Shown here: positions 29,354 to 39,821 of the stretch, one piece after another | Layout: every line of letters begins with the position of its first letter | How positions within the stretch are numbered: the first letter of the stretch is position 1 | From: Exilispira sp964581895 | GTDB taxonomy: Bacteria > Spirochaetota > JAAYUW01 | Assembly (NCBI GenBank): GCA_964581895.1 | Contig: CAZOPR010000001.1 | Location: forward strand, 554,782-618,781 | DNA length: 64,000 nt | Direction: 5' to 3' | Made by a program: the position numbers and the translations under genes | Notes under the pieces: model-generated | Told to the model about the DNA's origin: nothing | Database searches by the model: none | Seen by the model: the letters and a program-made list of their open reading frames with translations, nothing else

Positions 29354-30853
29354 CTAGAAATAAAACTGAGAAGTAGCAGTCAGATTGATGATTGGCGATT
29401 CGATAAATGGTAATATATAAAAAGAATTCAAATTTAAAGTTAATATAAAATTGACTTCAAAATCTGTTTTATTGAATTTATACTCAATCTGAAAATTATA
29501 TACAGGATTATTTTCTCCAAAATATTTTCTAATTATTTCAGAATTAACTATAAAACTCAAAATAGATTTATCATTTATATAAAAATATGACTTAATATTC
29601 ATTTTCAAGTATGTTTCAATGATATTTTGCATTATTTGAGAGTTAGAAAGATAATATGAAGGTAAGTTTAACAAAAAATTAAAAGAAAGACCAAAAACAG
29701 GATTTATTTGCCAATCAAAATCTACAGAAAAATAAATAGACCAGGAGTTTTCTATCTGTATTATATTAAAAATTTTTCCCTGTTCATCATAGATTTTTAT
29801 TGGCATTTTGTAGAAGTACGAGTATTGTAGTTTTGTTGAAAAAGAAAAGATATCTTGCCTATATGAAAATCCAACTACTGAGTTTATAAAATCTTTATAT
29901 AAACACCAATTTTCATTTGAAATTATAGTATATTTATCATTTAAAAACTGATAATCTGAATTTTTTTCAAATGATAATAAAATTTTTATCTTTTGATCAT
30001 CGTAAAATAGATTAAAAAAACCATTGAAATTATTCAGGAAAATATCATAAGATACACCAAATCCAATATCAATTGTTGAAAAATTATAAAATATTGAAAA
30101 TTCTGGTTTTAAGCTAAAGTTTCTTTCATAAAACTGATTTAAGCTTATCTTACTATAAATGTTATCATTAAAAAATATCAGATAATTAATATTTAACTTT
30201 TCAAGTAGATAAAAATCGTAAGTTGGTTTTACGGATAAAGTCTGAATAGATAAACTAAAATCAAAATTGTTATTTTTTCCGTTGACTTCCTGTTTAGATA
30301 AAATACTAGAGAAAAAGTTAAGATAATCAGTTTGAGGTAAATTATAGGATTCAAAATAGAATTTATAGTCAACAGACCAATTTATAAACTTTTTTTGAAG
30401 CTCGAAATTATTTTGAAAAAGATGAAAAGAGTAAAATGGTAAATATGGAAAGACTTCAAAAAAACTAAAACCTTGAAAAAAGGATGCACCAAAATTTGAA
30501 GAATAGTATAATAAAGTCCTATATCCCCACAATGTTGAATATAGCAGATTTGAAAAATAAAAATTCTGGTCATACTTAAATTGAATAACATTTAAGGATA
30601 ATTGTTCATATGAAGTAATAAAATTTTCTGTAAGAGTTAATAAATCATAATCTATGGGAATTTCTGAAATTTCTTGTTCGAGATTTAATAGTTCCTGTGA
30701 GTCTATACTTATTGTCATTGTTTCTATATAAATTGAATCACTCTCCTGAGCATAAACCTTAAGACTATTCACTACAAAAAGTAATGAAATTACATAAATC
30801 AAAAAAATTATATAAATAAAGAAAAAGGATACTCTTTTATAAGAAGATCCCAA
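29354..30853 (-). CDS. Predicted outer-membrane beta-barrel protein, TTG start
   Basis: A 499-residue protein with a signal peptide (cleavage likely after VYA before QES) followed by many alternating aromatic/polar strands and a C-terminal phenylalanine (ATSQFYF), the hallmark of Bam-dependent barrels. I do not recognise a family. There is no usable ATG before the signal peptide; TTG 30853 is chosen because GGGAAGGAG lies eight bases upstream, inside the preceding TPR gene (46-nt overlap). Co-translation with an exported TPR protein suggests a partner complex in the outer membrane. Confidence 0.7.
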   Translation of the reverse strand: MGSSYKRVSFFFIYIIFLIYVISLLFVVNSLKVYAQESDSIYIETMTISIDSQELLNLEQEISEIPIDYDLLTLTENFITSYEQLSLNVIQFKYDQNFYFSNLLYSTLWGYRTLLYYSSNFGASFFQGFSFFEVFPYLPFYSFHLFQNNFELQKKFINWSVDYKFYFESYNLPQTDYLNFFSSILSKQEVNGKNNNFDFSLSIQTLSVKPTYDFYLLEKLNINYLIFFNDNIYSKISLNQFYERNFSLKPEFSIFYNFSTIDIGFGVSYDIFLNNFNGFFNLFYDDQKIKILLSFEKNSDYQFLNDKYTIISNENWCLYKDFINSVVGFSYRQDIFSFSTKLQYSYFYKMPIKIYDEQGKIFNIIQIENSWSIYFSVDFDWQINPVFGLSFNFLLNLPSYYLSNSQIMQNIIETYLKMNIKSYFYINDKSILSFIVNSEIIRKYFGENNPVYNFQIEYKFNKTDFEVNFILTLNLNSFYILPFIESPIINLTATSQFYF

Positions 30854-33570
30854 TATTTTTTCTCCTTCCCTTCTTGATTTTCTATCAAAGATAAAAAGTA
30901 ATATATTAATTCTTTTTGCATATCATCTGAAAATTGAATTAAAGATTCCAAAAGTAATTTTGAATTTTTATAATCTTTGGATTCATATAAAGCAATAGAA
31001 TAAAAGAATCTTGCCCAATAAGTAGTTGAAGAATTCTTCGATGTAAGATAAGGCTTAAACAATTCCTGCTGCTTTTTAAGGTTTAATTTATTATTAAGAT
31101 AGATAAAAAAAATTGTAAATCTGATATCATCCTGGTTTATAAGATTTTTCTCATTAAGTTCTTTGATAAATTGCTCATCTATCTTTCCAATAAAGTACAA
31201 CTTCAAGATAAGATAAAAGGAATTTGTATCAAGTATCTGATCATTATAAGAAAATAAGACTGGTATTTTTTGTATCAGAAAATCATAATTTTTAATCTTA
31301 ATGGCACAATCTACAAGATATAATTCAAGATCTTTTTGCTTATCATTAAAAATTTGATAAATTATCTGAAATTGATTAAAAGCTTGCTCAATTTTATTTT
31401 CTTCCATCAATATTAACGCCTTATTAAGCATCAGTTCATATTTAATAGGAAGATCTAAATCATTAAAATTGTTTAATAATTTGTCTATATAGCTTATCGC
31501 TTCATCGAATTGATTTTTTTCCTTAAAAATAATTAGAAATTGAATGATAAAGTTGCTATAATCTTTTATCTGCTGGTTACCTAATTTTAACAATAAGTTA
31601 GAAGCATCTAAGTTCTTGTTTTGAATTGCCACATTGAAATAGTAAAATAAAATATCTTTCTTCCTGTATTCAATATTTTGATTAATTAAATCCTGTAAAA
31701 TTGAAAATGCTGTATCATATTTTTGGGTATTGTAATAGATCGAAACTAATTGTAAGGTTATATCAAGTTTTTGATTTTGTTGTTCAGAATATTTCAAAGC
31801 TTTATTGTAAAAATAAAGAGATAATTCATACTTATTAAGTGAGAAAAAGTATTCTGCCACTTTAATAGCTAAAGCATAAATTGAACCTTTATCATCATTT
31901 AGATTTTCATATTCTTCAAATAATTGCTGGGTTTTATCTAAATCAAATCTCATCATTATTATGGTATATTGAGATATTATTGCCAACCGCATCTTTCCTA
32001 AGACATTTGAGGCATAAGCAAATTCTATTGCTGAAAGTGCTTTTCTAAAATCTCGAAGATTATAGTACACTATTGACATAAAATAATAAACTTCACCAAT
32101 AGATTTAAAAGTTGGATATTTTAATAAAATTTGTTCAAAAAAAGTAGATGAACTTTTATAATTTCCTTTTTTTAACTCTAAAATTCCAAGATAAAGATAA
32201 GAATAATAGCCATAGTAAGGTTCAATATTATTTTCAGATATTACTTTATTAAATAATTTTTGTGCATTTTCATAATCCTCAAGTTTATAGTAACAGTAAC
32301 CTATAAAAAAATATAGTTTATAATCTAAAGGATTAAATTTTAATGCCTCTAAGAAAAAATTTAATGCTTTACCAATATTCTGTGTTTCAAGATATGTCTT
32401 GCCTAAAATACTTAAAGTAACCGGGTCAGTTAAAATTTCATTGGAAAATGCACTTTTTTCATATTCAAATATCTTATCATATTGCTTAAAATAAAAATAA
32501 TTGCTTAAGATATATTCTAAAATAGGTTTCCTCTGATTGGTATTTAACTTTTCAAGATAAGAGATTGGAATATCGCCTTTAATCTTTATTAAAAAGACAA
32601 TACAATTATATTTTAATAATTGATTATTGGTTTTATTAAAAGATTGAGTAAAATACTGATAAGCCTTATCATTTGAACCTTCTTCATAATATAATTTTGC
32701 AAGATAATAATAAACATAATCAATTAAGTCAAAAGATTGGTTTTTTGAAATTATTTCTTCTAAATAAATTTTGTTACCAGTAATTTGACCAAGATAAAAA
32801 AGAGAAGAATAATAATATTCTGAAGATCTATAAAGGTTAATTATTGAAGAAAATGCCTTTTTTGCGTTTTTAAAATCTTTTAAGTAATAATAAGATTTTC
32901 CTAAATAATATAAAGTATCATCTGCTAACGAGGAATCAGAGTATAGATAGAGAAAATTTTCAAACTCACTTGCGGCTTTTGAATAATCCTGCAAGTTAAA
33001 GTATATTTTTGCAATGGTAAAACTATAATATTGTTTATAAAAATCATAGTTGCTTTCAAGACCAATTTTTAAGAATTTTAATGCTAAATCTTGCTTACCT
33101 ATTTCAATTAATGCAAGACTAAAGTAATAAATAAATTTCCCGGCTTCGATCAATGAATCATAATTTGAGGATATTTCATTAAAATAAGTTGCAGAAATAA
33201 GGAAATCATTTTTAAAAAAGTAAATTATGCCCAGATAAAAAGCCACTGGATCATGTTTATACTTAAAAAGATGTGTTGAAACTTGTTTTAAGTAATATTC
33301 AGCCAAATCGTAGTTACCTATGAAATAGTAACAGGTCCCTATTACATAATTTTTCAAATCAGGGGAGATATCAGAAAGATTGTTAATCTGAAAAATAGTG
33401 GCATTGTATAAATTATGCTGATACAATTTTTCCCAGTCTGCAAGCTGCTGTATATCTTGAGCATTAACATATAAAGGAAGATTAGTAAAAAGATTAATAA
33501 AAAGAAGAAAATATATGATAAATTTTATGTAGCAACTTAATATATTAAATATGTGATATCGTCTTTTCAT
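30808..33570 (-). CDS. Large exported TPR protein
   Basis: About 920 residues with a signal peptide (about 10-38, ending LYVNAQ) and some twenty helical TPR-like units, for example SLADDTLYYLGKSYYYLKDF and YKLYFFIGYCYYKLEDYENA. It should be periplasmic. TPR solenoids of this size act as scaffolds in secretion, cell-wall or motility systems, but nothing here fixes which. ATG 33570 with GGTGA upstream is preferred to the TTG one codon before. The start overlaps the clpC end by about 26 nt, and the 3' end overlaps the barrel-protein gene. Confidence 0.78.
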   Translation of the reverse strand: MKRRYHIFNILSCYIKFIIYFLLFINLFTNLPLYVNAQDIQQLADWEKLYQHNLYNATIFQINNLSDISPDLKNYVIGTCYYFIGNYDLAEYYLKQVSTHLFKYKHDPVAFYLGIIYFFKNDFLISATYFNEISSNYDSLIEAGKFIYYFSLALIEIGKQDLALKFLKIGLESNYDFYKQYYSFTIAKIYFNLQDYSKAASEFENFLYLYSDSSLADDTLYYLGKSYYYLKDFKNAKKAFSSIINLYRSSEYYYSSLFYLGQITGNKIYLEEIISKNQSFDLIDYVYYYLAKLYYEEGSNDKAYQYFTQSFNKTNNQLLKYNCIVFLIKIKGDIPISYLEKLNTNQRKPILEYILSNYFYFKQYDKIFEYEKSAFSNEILTDPVTLSILGKTYLETQNIGKALNFFLEALKFNPLDYKLYFFIGYCYYKLEDYENAQKLFNKVISENNIEPYYGYYSYLYLGILELKKGNYKSSSTFFEQILLKYPTFKSIGEVYYFMSIVYYNLRDFRKALSAIEFAYASNVLGKMRLAIISQYTIIMMRFDLDKTQQLFEEYENLNDDKGSIYALAIKVAEYFFSLNKYELSLYFYNKALKYSEQQNQKLDITLQLVSIYYNTQKYDTAFSILQDLINQNIEYRKKDILFYYFNVAIQNKNLDASNLLLKLGNQQIKDYSNFIIQFLIIFKEKNQFDEAISYIDKLLNNFNDLDLPIKYELMLNKALILMEENKIEQAFNQFQIIYQIFNDKQKDLELYLVDCAIKIKNYDFLIQKIPVLFSYNDQILDTNSFYLILKLYFIGKIDEQFIKELNEKNLINQDDIRFTIFFIYLNNKLNLKKQQELFKPYLTSKNSSTTYWARFFYSIALYESKDYKNSKLLLESLIQFSDDMQKELIYYFLSLIENQEGKEKKYWDLLIKEYPFSLFI

Positions 33571-36046
33571 CAATCACCATTTGCTCTTTGTTTTTTACAA
33601 TAAAAGTAAGATTTTCACTATCATTTAAACTTATTTCGATAAGATCATTTTCTTTTATTTGCTGATCTAGCATCATCTGAGCAATTTTATCTTCGATATC
33701 TCTTTGGATGACTCTTCTTAAAGGTCTAGCACCATATTTTTTGTCGAATCCTTTCTTTATAAGAAAATCTTTAGCAGATTGGTCTACAGTTATAAAAAGA
33801 GAATGTTCTTTCAAGGATTCATTGACTTCTGCTATCATTAAATCAATTATTTGATAAAGATTTTCAACTGTTAAAGGATGGAAAACTATTAACTCATCAA
33901 TTCTATTTAAGAATTCTGGATTAAATGACTTTTGAACCTGATAGAGTACCTTTTTCTTGATATCTTCAAAATCAAGTTCTTCCTGTGGATTTATATCAAA
34001 GCCTGGGGTTCGATATTGAAGTATATCTTTAGAACCAATATTTGATGTCATAATTATTATAGTGTTTTTGAAATCTACCTTATTTCCAAAATTATCTATT
34101 AATTCACCTTCTTCTAATATCTGAAGCAACATATTGAAAAAATCATGGTGTGCTTTTTCAATTTCATCGAAAAGTATTATTGAATAAGGTTTTCTTCTAA
34201 CCAAATCTGTAAGGATCCCCCCTTCTTCATAACCAACATATCCTGGAGGTGCTCCAACCAGTCTTGATATTGTATGTCTTTCCATATAATCTGACATATC
34301 TATTCTAATCAATGCATCTTTAGAACCGAACAAGAACTCAGCCAATCTTCTTGCTACCTCTGTCTTCCCAACTCCAGTAGGACCTAAAAAGATAAAAGAA
34401 CCGATAGGTTTTTTTTCCTTTTTTATGCCTAATCTTCCTCTTTTTATTGAACGAGAAATCGCAGTTATCGCTTCACTTTGGCCAACAATAACTTTGGAAA
34501 GAGTTTCTTCCATTAAAAGTAAACGGGATGCTTCTTCCTGCTGCATTTTTTCTGCTTTTATTCCAGTCATTTTTGAAATAACTTGCAATACAATCTCTTC
34601 TGTGATGACTGAAATTCCAGTTGAAACCTGATTTCCCCATTTTTCCTGTTCTTGCATATAAAGATTGTACAACTCATTTATATCATTTTGCACTTTAGGT
34701 AGCTTTTCAAATTCATTCATAAGAAAATATGATTCTTTTAACTTAATAAGATTCTCTATTTTTTTGGAAGTTTGAATAAGTACAGGGGGAGGTAGTCCAT
34801 TTTCAAGATTAACAGAAGCGCCACATTCATCCATTACATCTATGGCTTTATCTGGTAAATATCTTCCAGAAATATATTTTTTTGAAAGATCGACAATTTT
34901 TTTAATGGAATGATCATCATAAATGACATTATGATGAAGTTCATATGTTAATTTTAATCCTTCAAGTATTTTTATAGTTTCTTCTGGTGTTGGTTCATCA
35001 ACTACAATAGGTTGCAATCTTCTTTCAAGTGCCTTGTCTTTTTCAATATGCTTTTTATAATCATCAAATGTTGTTGCTCCAATTATCTGGATAGAACCTC
35101 TTGCCAAAAAAGGCTTTAATATATTTGAAGCATCGATTGCGCCTTCTGCTCCGCCAGCTCCAACAATAGTATGAATTTCATCTATAAATAAAATGACATT
35201 TTGAGCCTTTTCTATATCCTTTAATATCTTGGTTAGCCTATCTTCAAATTCACCTCTATACTTGGTCCCAGCAACAATAAAACCCATATCCATTTTAATA
35301 ATTCTTTTATTTTTTAATTTTTCTGGGACTTGTTGGGATACAATATACTGTGCAAAACCTTCAACAATAGCTGTTTTACCAACTCCAGGATAACCAATCA
35401 AAACTGGATTATTCTTCATTTTTCGCATTAAAACTTGCATCAATCGATAAATTTCTTTTTCTCTTCCGATAATTGGATCCAGTTCGCCTTTCCAGGCAAG
35501 TTCTGTAAAATCTTTACAAAACTTATCTGCAACTGGTGTAGGAAATGTTGATTTGGGTTTTACCCTTATTTTTAGCAAAGGATTATCACCAAAGATTTCT
35601 ATCAGTTTCATTATATTTTGAAATGTTAAATTATAAGACTGTAAGACTCTATCTAAAGATGGATCTGTTGTATGAAGATGCATTACAATAGCTAAAAGCA
35701 AGTGATCTACCCTTAAAATATTATCGTTTAGCTGTACCATTATCTGCTTTGCATATTGCAGATAAGTTTTTGTAATATTAGAAAAATCAACAGTTGGGAA
35801 AATCGTTAAGTTCGAATTTGAATTCTTATATAATTGATCTGTTATCTCTTGCTCCAAAGAATAAATATTATCTTTAACTATATAAGAAATTATAAAATAA
35901 GATAAACCAAGTTTTTCCCTAATCATCCCAAGCAGTAAATGTCCTGGTTGAATAGATGAGGATTTCATCTCAATGGCAATATTTTTCGCAATCTCTTCAA
36001 TCAGTTTTTTTAACTCTTCAGAATAACCGTCTATTTCTCTAACCAT
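33545..36046 (-). CDS. clpC: ClpC/ClpA-type AAA+ unfoldase
   Basis: An 833-residue two-ring Hsp100 chaperone. It has an N-domain with two Clp_N repeats (about 1-150), a first AAA domain with Walker A GYPGVGKT near residue 217 and DEIHTIVGAGGAEG, a short UVR-like middle helix (about 410-460, SYFLMNEFEKLPKVQNDI) as in ClpC, and a second AAA domain with GPTGVGKT near residue 554 and LFDEIEKAH. A PGF tripeptide sits where ClpP-docking (IGF/VGF-type) loops occur, suggesting partnership with ClpP, which is not in the window. AGGA precedes ATG 36046. Confidence 0.93.
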   Translation of the reverse strand: MVREIDGYSEELKKLIEEIAKNIAIEMKSSSIQPGHLLLGMIREKLGLSYFIISYIVKDNIYSLEQEITDQLYKNSNSNLTIFPTVDFSNITKTYLQYAKQIMVQLNDNILRVDHLLLAIVMHLHTTDPSLDRVLQSYNLTFQNIMKLIEIFGDNPLLKIRVKPKSTFPTPVADKFCKDFTELAWKGELDPIIGREKEIYRLMQVLMRKMKNNPVLIGYPGVGKTAIVEGFAQYIVSQQVPEKLKNKRIIKMDMGFIVAGTKYRGEFEDRLTKILKDIEKAQNVILFIDEIHTIVGAGGAEGAIDASNILKPFLARGSIQIIGATTFDDYKKHIEKDKALERRLQPIVVDEPTPEETIKILEGLKLTYELHHNVIYDDHSIKKIVDLSKKYISGRYLPDKAIDVMDECGASVNLENGLPPPVLIQTSKKIENLIKLKESYFLMNEFEKLPKVQNDINELYNLYMQEQEKWGNQVSTGISVITEEIVLQVISKMTGIKAEKMQQEEASRLLLMEETLSKVIVGQSEAITAISRSIKRGRLGIKKEKKPIGSFIFLGPTGVGKTEVARRLAEFLFGSKDALIRIDMSDYMERHTISRLVGAPPGYVGYEEGGILTDLVRRKPYSIILFDEIEKAHHDFFNMLLQILEEGELIDNFGNKVDFKNTIIIMTSNIGSKDILQYRTPGFDINPQEELDFEDIKKKVLYQVQKSFNPEFLNRIDELIVFHPLTVENLYQIIDLMIAEVNESLKEHSLFITVDQSAKDFLIKKGFDKKYGARPLRRVIQRDIEDKIAQMMLDQQIKENDLIEISLNDSENLTFIVKNKEQMVIDEKTISHI

Positions 36047-36128
36047 AAATTCCTACAATTAATTTTTCATAATTTAATTTTAATGTAACATCAATATAAA
36101 TATAATTAAAAAAAGATAAAAATCAAAT

Positions 36129-36806
36129 TTAGTTCTTAATTAAAGAGCAATTTTCTATTAAATATCTTGCTTTACATTTTTTTGCAAGGTCTTCTTCATG
36201 GGTTACTAAAATTAAAGTTTGTTTACTATTCTCAACAATAGAAAAAAGCAACTCTGATATCAACCCTTTATGTTTAGAATCAAGATTTCCAGTAGGTTCA
36301 TCGGCACAGATAATTTTTGGGTTATTAATAATAGCTCTTGCAATGGCAGCTCTCTGTTTTTCTCCACCAGAAATTTCCGAAGGGTAATGTTTTAATCTTT
36401 TTTCTATGCCGATAAATTTTGCTATTTCATATGCTTTTTCTATCGCTTCGGTCTTGGAAGTTCCAAGTTTCAAAGCAGGTAATATTATATTTTCAAGAAT
36501 ATTTAACTCTTCCAATAGATAAAAGGATTGAAAAATATATCCAATTTTTCTATTTCTAAGATGAGCAAGTTCAGTTTCATTCATTAATGTTATATCTTGA
36601 TTGTCAATATAAATCTTACCGTCAGTTGGAGAATCAAATCCACCTATTAAATTTAATAATGTAGTCTTACCAACCCCTGATATACCTTGAATAGAGATTG
36701 TTTCAGATTCATGTGCAGTTAAATTAATGTTATTTAATACCTCTATCTCTTCTTGATTATTTATATAATGTTTGGTTAAATTCTCTATTTTCAATACTTC
36801 ATTCAT
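36129..36806 (-). CDS. lolD: Lipoprotein-releasing ABC ATPase (LolD-like)
   Basis: A 225-residue ABC ATPase with Walker A SGVGKTTLLNLIGG near residue 39, signature SGGEKQRAAIARA, Walker B IICADEPTGNLD and H-loop LVTHEEDLA. The EPTGNLD and overall length fit the LolD/MacB/FtsE group. It overlaps the permease gene stop by 8 nt. In the diderm context, energising release of lipoproteins from the inner membrane is the likely job, though MacB-like export partners share these motifs. Confidence 0.87.
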   Translation of the reverse strand: MNEVLKIENLTKHYINNQEEIEVLNNINLTAHESETISIQGISGVGKTTLLNLIGGFDSPTDGKIYIDNQDITLMNETELAHLRNRKIGYIFQSFYLLEELNILENIILPALKLGTSKTEAIEKAYEIAKFIGIEKRLKHYPSEISGGEKQRAAIARAIINNPKIICADEPTGNLDSKHKGLISELLFSIVENSKQTLILVTHEEDLAKKCKARYLIENCSLIKN

Positions 36807-38097
36807 TATGAATAACCTCTTTAGGTTTAACTATTGCTGCTTTTCTTGCAGGTATTAATGAAGATAAAAAGACAAGGATAAAGGTTGCAAGATTGATCAA
36901 AATAACTTCATGTAATCTAATGCTGACAGGAACTTTATCGAAATAATAAACATCCCTGGAAAATATTTGCAATCTTGGCTGTACAATGGATCTATCAAAT
37001 ATGTTAACAAAATAAAAAACGATAGAAATAAATCCATTCACAAAATTCTCAATTATCTGAAAGATAGAATCAAGATTCATAGAAATAATAAAACCAAGTG
37101 AAGTTCCTAATAAAACACCTAATAAACCAATGATTATGCCATTTAATAGAAATATATTATTAATATCATTTGGAGTAAATCCGATTGCCTTTAATATCCC
37201 TATCTCTTTTTGTTTATTTATAACAGTCATTACTTGAGATGAGATGATATAAAAAGATGAAACAATAATAATCATAAAAACAATAAAAAACATTAAAGTT
37301 TTCTCATTTTGAAGAGCAGAATATGTGTTTTTATTCTCTTCAAACCAGGTGTTGACATAAACTTTGCCAAAAGGAATCCTGTTGATAACCTCTTTTTTAA
37401 CTTTTTCAACATTTTTTAAGTTATCAACCATAATACCTATAGATGTGCATTTCCCATTCATAGATAAAAGTTGTTGGGCATTTTCTATTGTAGTAAATAA
37501 AACTGATGAATCGATAGGATAGTACCCAGTTTTGTAATTCGCTTTTACTGTAAATAATTTTATTTTTGGTTGAAATACTGAGTCTGTAAAAACTGTAAGA
37601 ATTATCTTACTATTTATTCTGGTACCATATAGTAAAGCAAATTGATCGCCAACAGCTAAAAAACCATTGGAATCTATCTCATCATAAGAGCCATTTACCA
37701 GTATAGAATTTGATTTAAAAGTTTTTGAATAAAAAAAGCTTTTATCATAACCTCTCAATAATGTGCCATTTGTATAACCATCTATGGAAAATAATACAGC
37801 AGTTTCAATAAAAGGGTATATTCCTTCAATATGTTTTAACCCTTTCAAGTTTTGAACAAATTCATCATAATAAAATCCTTGAGGATCAAAAGAATGAATG
37901 ATTAAATGGAAGGATTGTAATGATATTGTTTTTTCTTTAATATTTTCTTGAAAACCATTCATAACCGAAATGACAGAAATTAAAGCTGCTACACCTAAAA
38001 TTATGCCAATGATTGACATTATCGAAAAGAAGGAAAAAATACCATTTTCTTTTTTACCAGATAGGTATCGTAAAGAAATAAATAATGTGACTCGCAT
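36799..38097 (-). CDS. LolC/LolE-type lipoprotein-releasing permease
   Basis: About 432 residues with the FtsX/LolE topology: one N-terminal helix, a large periplasmic domain (about 50-250), then three C-terminal helices with INKQKEIGILKAIGFTPNDI, a classic LolC/E motif. The N-terminal FISLRYLSGKK is also typical of the family. The longest frame opens with TTG at 38136; ATG 38097 has AGGA six bases upstream and gives the normal N-terminus. Only one permease is present, so it may act as a homodimer (LolF-like) with LolD. Confidence 0.9.
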   Translation of the reverse strand: MRVTLFISLRYLSGKKENGIFSFFSIMSIIGIILGVAALISVISVMNGFQENIKEKTISLQSFHLIIHSFDPQGFYYDEFVQNLKGLKHIEGIYPFIETAVLFSIDGYTNGTLLRGYDKSFFYSKTFKSNSILVNGSYDEIDSNGFLAVGDQFALLYGTRINSKIILTVFTDSVFQPKIKLFTVKANYKTGYYPIDSSVLFTTIENAQQLLSMNGKCTSIGIMVDNLKNVEKVKKEVINRIPFGKVYVNTWFEENKNTYSALQNEKTLMFFIVFMIIIVSSFYIISSQVMTVINKQKEIGILKAIGFTPNDINNIFLLNGIIIGLLGVLLGTSLGFIISMNLDSIFQIIENFVNGFISIVFYFVNIFDRSIVQPRLQIFSRDVYYFDKVPVSIRLHEVILINLATFILVFLSSLIPARKAAIVKPKEVIHNE

Positions 38098-38132
38098 AAT
38101 CTTCCTAGTTATAATGAACTTATAAGCAAAGA

Positions 38133-38360
38133 TCAAATCTCTTCAACATCTTTAGAACCACAATTTGGACATCTTACGCCATCAATAAGTTCATCATAAC
38201 CTTCTAAATTGTCCACAAAAGAATAATTTCTTTTAGAAAAAAATTTGTATCCGCAATCGTTACATACCAATCTTACTCTTAAATCATTAAATCTTGTTTC
38301 TATATAATCAAGATTATCCGAGGGAATTATATCTTCCTTATAAATTTGCTCTTTTTCCAT
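38133..38360 (-). CDS. Small zinc-ribbon protein
   Basis: A 75-residue acidic protein with two CxxC knuckles (CNDCGYKF and CPNCGSKD), which should bind one zinc. It resembles the short zinc-ribbon proteins of the FmdB/YgiT type only in its metal motif. GGAGGG lies just upstream of ATG 38360. It is 35 nt before the Lol permease and probably in the same operon. Function unknown. Confidence 0.7.
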   Translation of the reverse strand: MEKEQIYKEDIIPSDNLDYIETRFNDLRVRLVCNDCGYKFFSKRNYSFVDNLEGYDELIDGVRCPNCGSKDVEEI

Positions 38361-38430
38361 TTTCCCTCCCTTACTGTAAACTTCAAATTAATATTAAAAT
38401 TTTTTATATTTTCTAATTATTGCTTTAAAC

Positions 38431-39765
38431 TTATTGCGGTAAAGGAGGAATTATTAAAATCTGTCCGGGGAAAATAAGATCTGGATTTGTTACAATATCG
38501 AGATTTGCTATCCAGATCAATGGCCATAAATATGGATTGTTATAGATAAATGAATAACCTGCTATTCTCCATAAACAATCCCTTCTTTCTGGTATAAGCC
38601 TAACGGTATAAGTTTTAACTTTATTTTGTTCGTTATACATTATTTTTAAGTAAATCTTCATTGCTTCTTTACTGAAATTGACTGTATCAGCAAAGAGTTG
38701 ATTTTTCAAAGATTCTTCGGCTTTATTTATTAAAGATTCCATTTCTGATAGAAGTTTTATTTGCTCTTCATTAAATGTTTTTTCTTTTTCTTTAGCTATA
38801 TCGTAAGCTTGTTTTGCTTGGAACAAATATCTACTAGCTTCAGTCTGGTTAATAACCTGTATAGCCTGATTATATCGCTCGATTAAATTTCTACCAAAAA
38901 TATATGACATTTGTAGAAGCTCTTTGGCTGCTTTAAAATCTTGTTGATCAATTTTATCTTTTAATTGAATAAAAAATTCATTAAACTTTTCATAATCTTC
39001 AGCATAGATTTTTGTTATCTTTTTATCTATCAACTCATTTTGAAGGCTTAAAATCTTTGGAAATTCTGAGTAAACATAATTTTTATCAAGAGAATAATCA
39101 TCATAGATTTTCTTATATATCTTTTTTGCTTCTTCAAGTTTGCTTAAAGCTCCGACATAATCTTGCTTTTGGATTAGCTCTTCGGCCTGTTGATATAAAA
39201 TTTCGGCATTGGAAAAGTCATCAACATAATATTGTTGAGTTGTTAAATTGGCAGTTTCTTGTTTTAATTTTAATAGTTGATCTTTACTTTCTTGATATTT
39301 CTTCTGTGCGGATTCAGCATAAGCAAGTTGAGCAGTTGCTCTTGCTTTTTCTATAAGATCCTTGTAAGTTTGATAATCTTGCTTTTGATTGTAGACCTCT
39401 TGCGCCTGGGCAAAAAGGTCCATAGCCTGTCTAAATAGTTCGGAAGAGTATTCCTCAGCACCCATTTGTTGTGCTTTTGCAATTTCAAGTTTAGTTTGCT
39501 CCATTAACTTAGAAGCTTCTTCTTCATCAAAAGTTGGGGTAGTCTGAGTTTGAGTTTGAGTGGTTTGTGTTTGAGCAGTCTCTGTTTTATTTTCTTCAGT
39601 TGTTTGCTGCTGTGTAGTTTGTTCAGTAGTTTGTTGCTGTTGATCAGTTGTCTGTTGTTGCTGTGTTTGCTGCTCGCTGGAAGTTTCTGTGGTTTTACAA
39701 CCTCCTGCAGACAATAAAATAATGAAGAAAAAAATGATAATTATCAAAAATAATTTTTTATTCAT
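38431..39765 (-). CDS. LysM-domain lipoprotein with Gln/Thr-rich linker
   Basis: A 444-residue protein with a lipobox ending LSAGGC (Cys23), a low-complexity Gln/Thr/Glu-rich linker (about residues 25-78), a long helical coiled-coil/TPR-like region (about 80-370, with repeats such as LFAQAQEVYNQKQDYQTY and LYQQAEELIQKQDYVGAL), and a C-terminal LysM-like domain (YTVRLIPERRDCLWRIAGY...IFPGQILIIPP) that should bind peptidoglycan. It likely tethers the outer or inner membrane to the cell wall. ATG 39765 follows GGAG. It lies 56 nt after recG. Confidence 0.82.
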   Translation of the reverse strand: MNKKLFLIIIIFFFIILLSAGGCKTTETSSEQQTQQQQTTDQQQQTTEQTTQQQTTEENKTETAQTQTTQTQTQTTPTFDEEEASKLMEQTKLEIAKAQQMGAEEYSSELFRQAMDLFAQAQEVYNQKQDYQTYKDLIEKARATAQLAYAESAQKKYQESKDQLLKLKQETANLTTQQYYVDDFSNAEILYQQAEELIQKQDYVGALSKLEEAKKIYKKIYDDYSLDKNYVYSEFPKILSLQNELIDKKITKIYAEDYEKFNEFFIQLKDKIDQQDFKAAKELLQMSYIFGRNLIERYNQAIQVINQTEASRYLFQAKQAYDIAKEKEKTFNEEQIKLLSEMESLINKAEESLKNQLFADTVNFSKEAMKIYLKIMYNEQNKVKTYTVRLIPERRDCLWRIAGYSFIYNNPYLWPLIWIANLDIVTNPDLIFPGQILIIPPLPQ

Positions 39766-39821
39766 AATTTACTCCAACTTCCTTATTTTGATAATAAAAT
39801 ATAAAATAAAAAAAATCAAAT

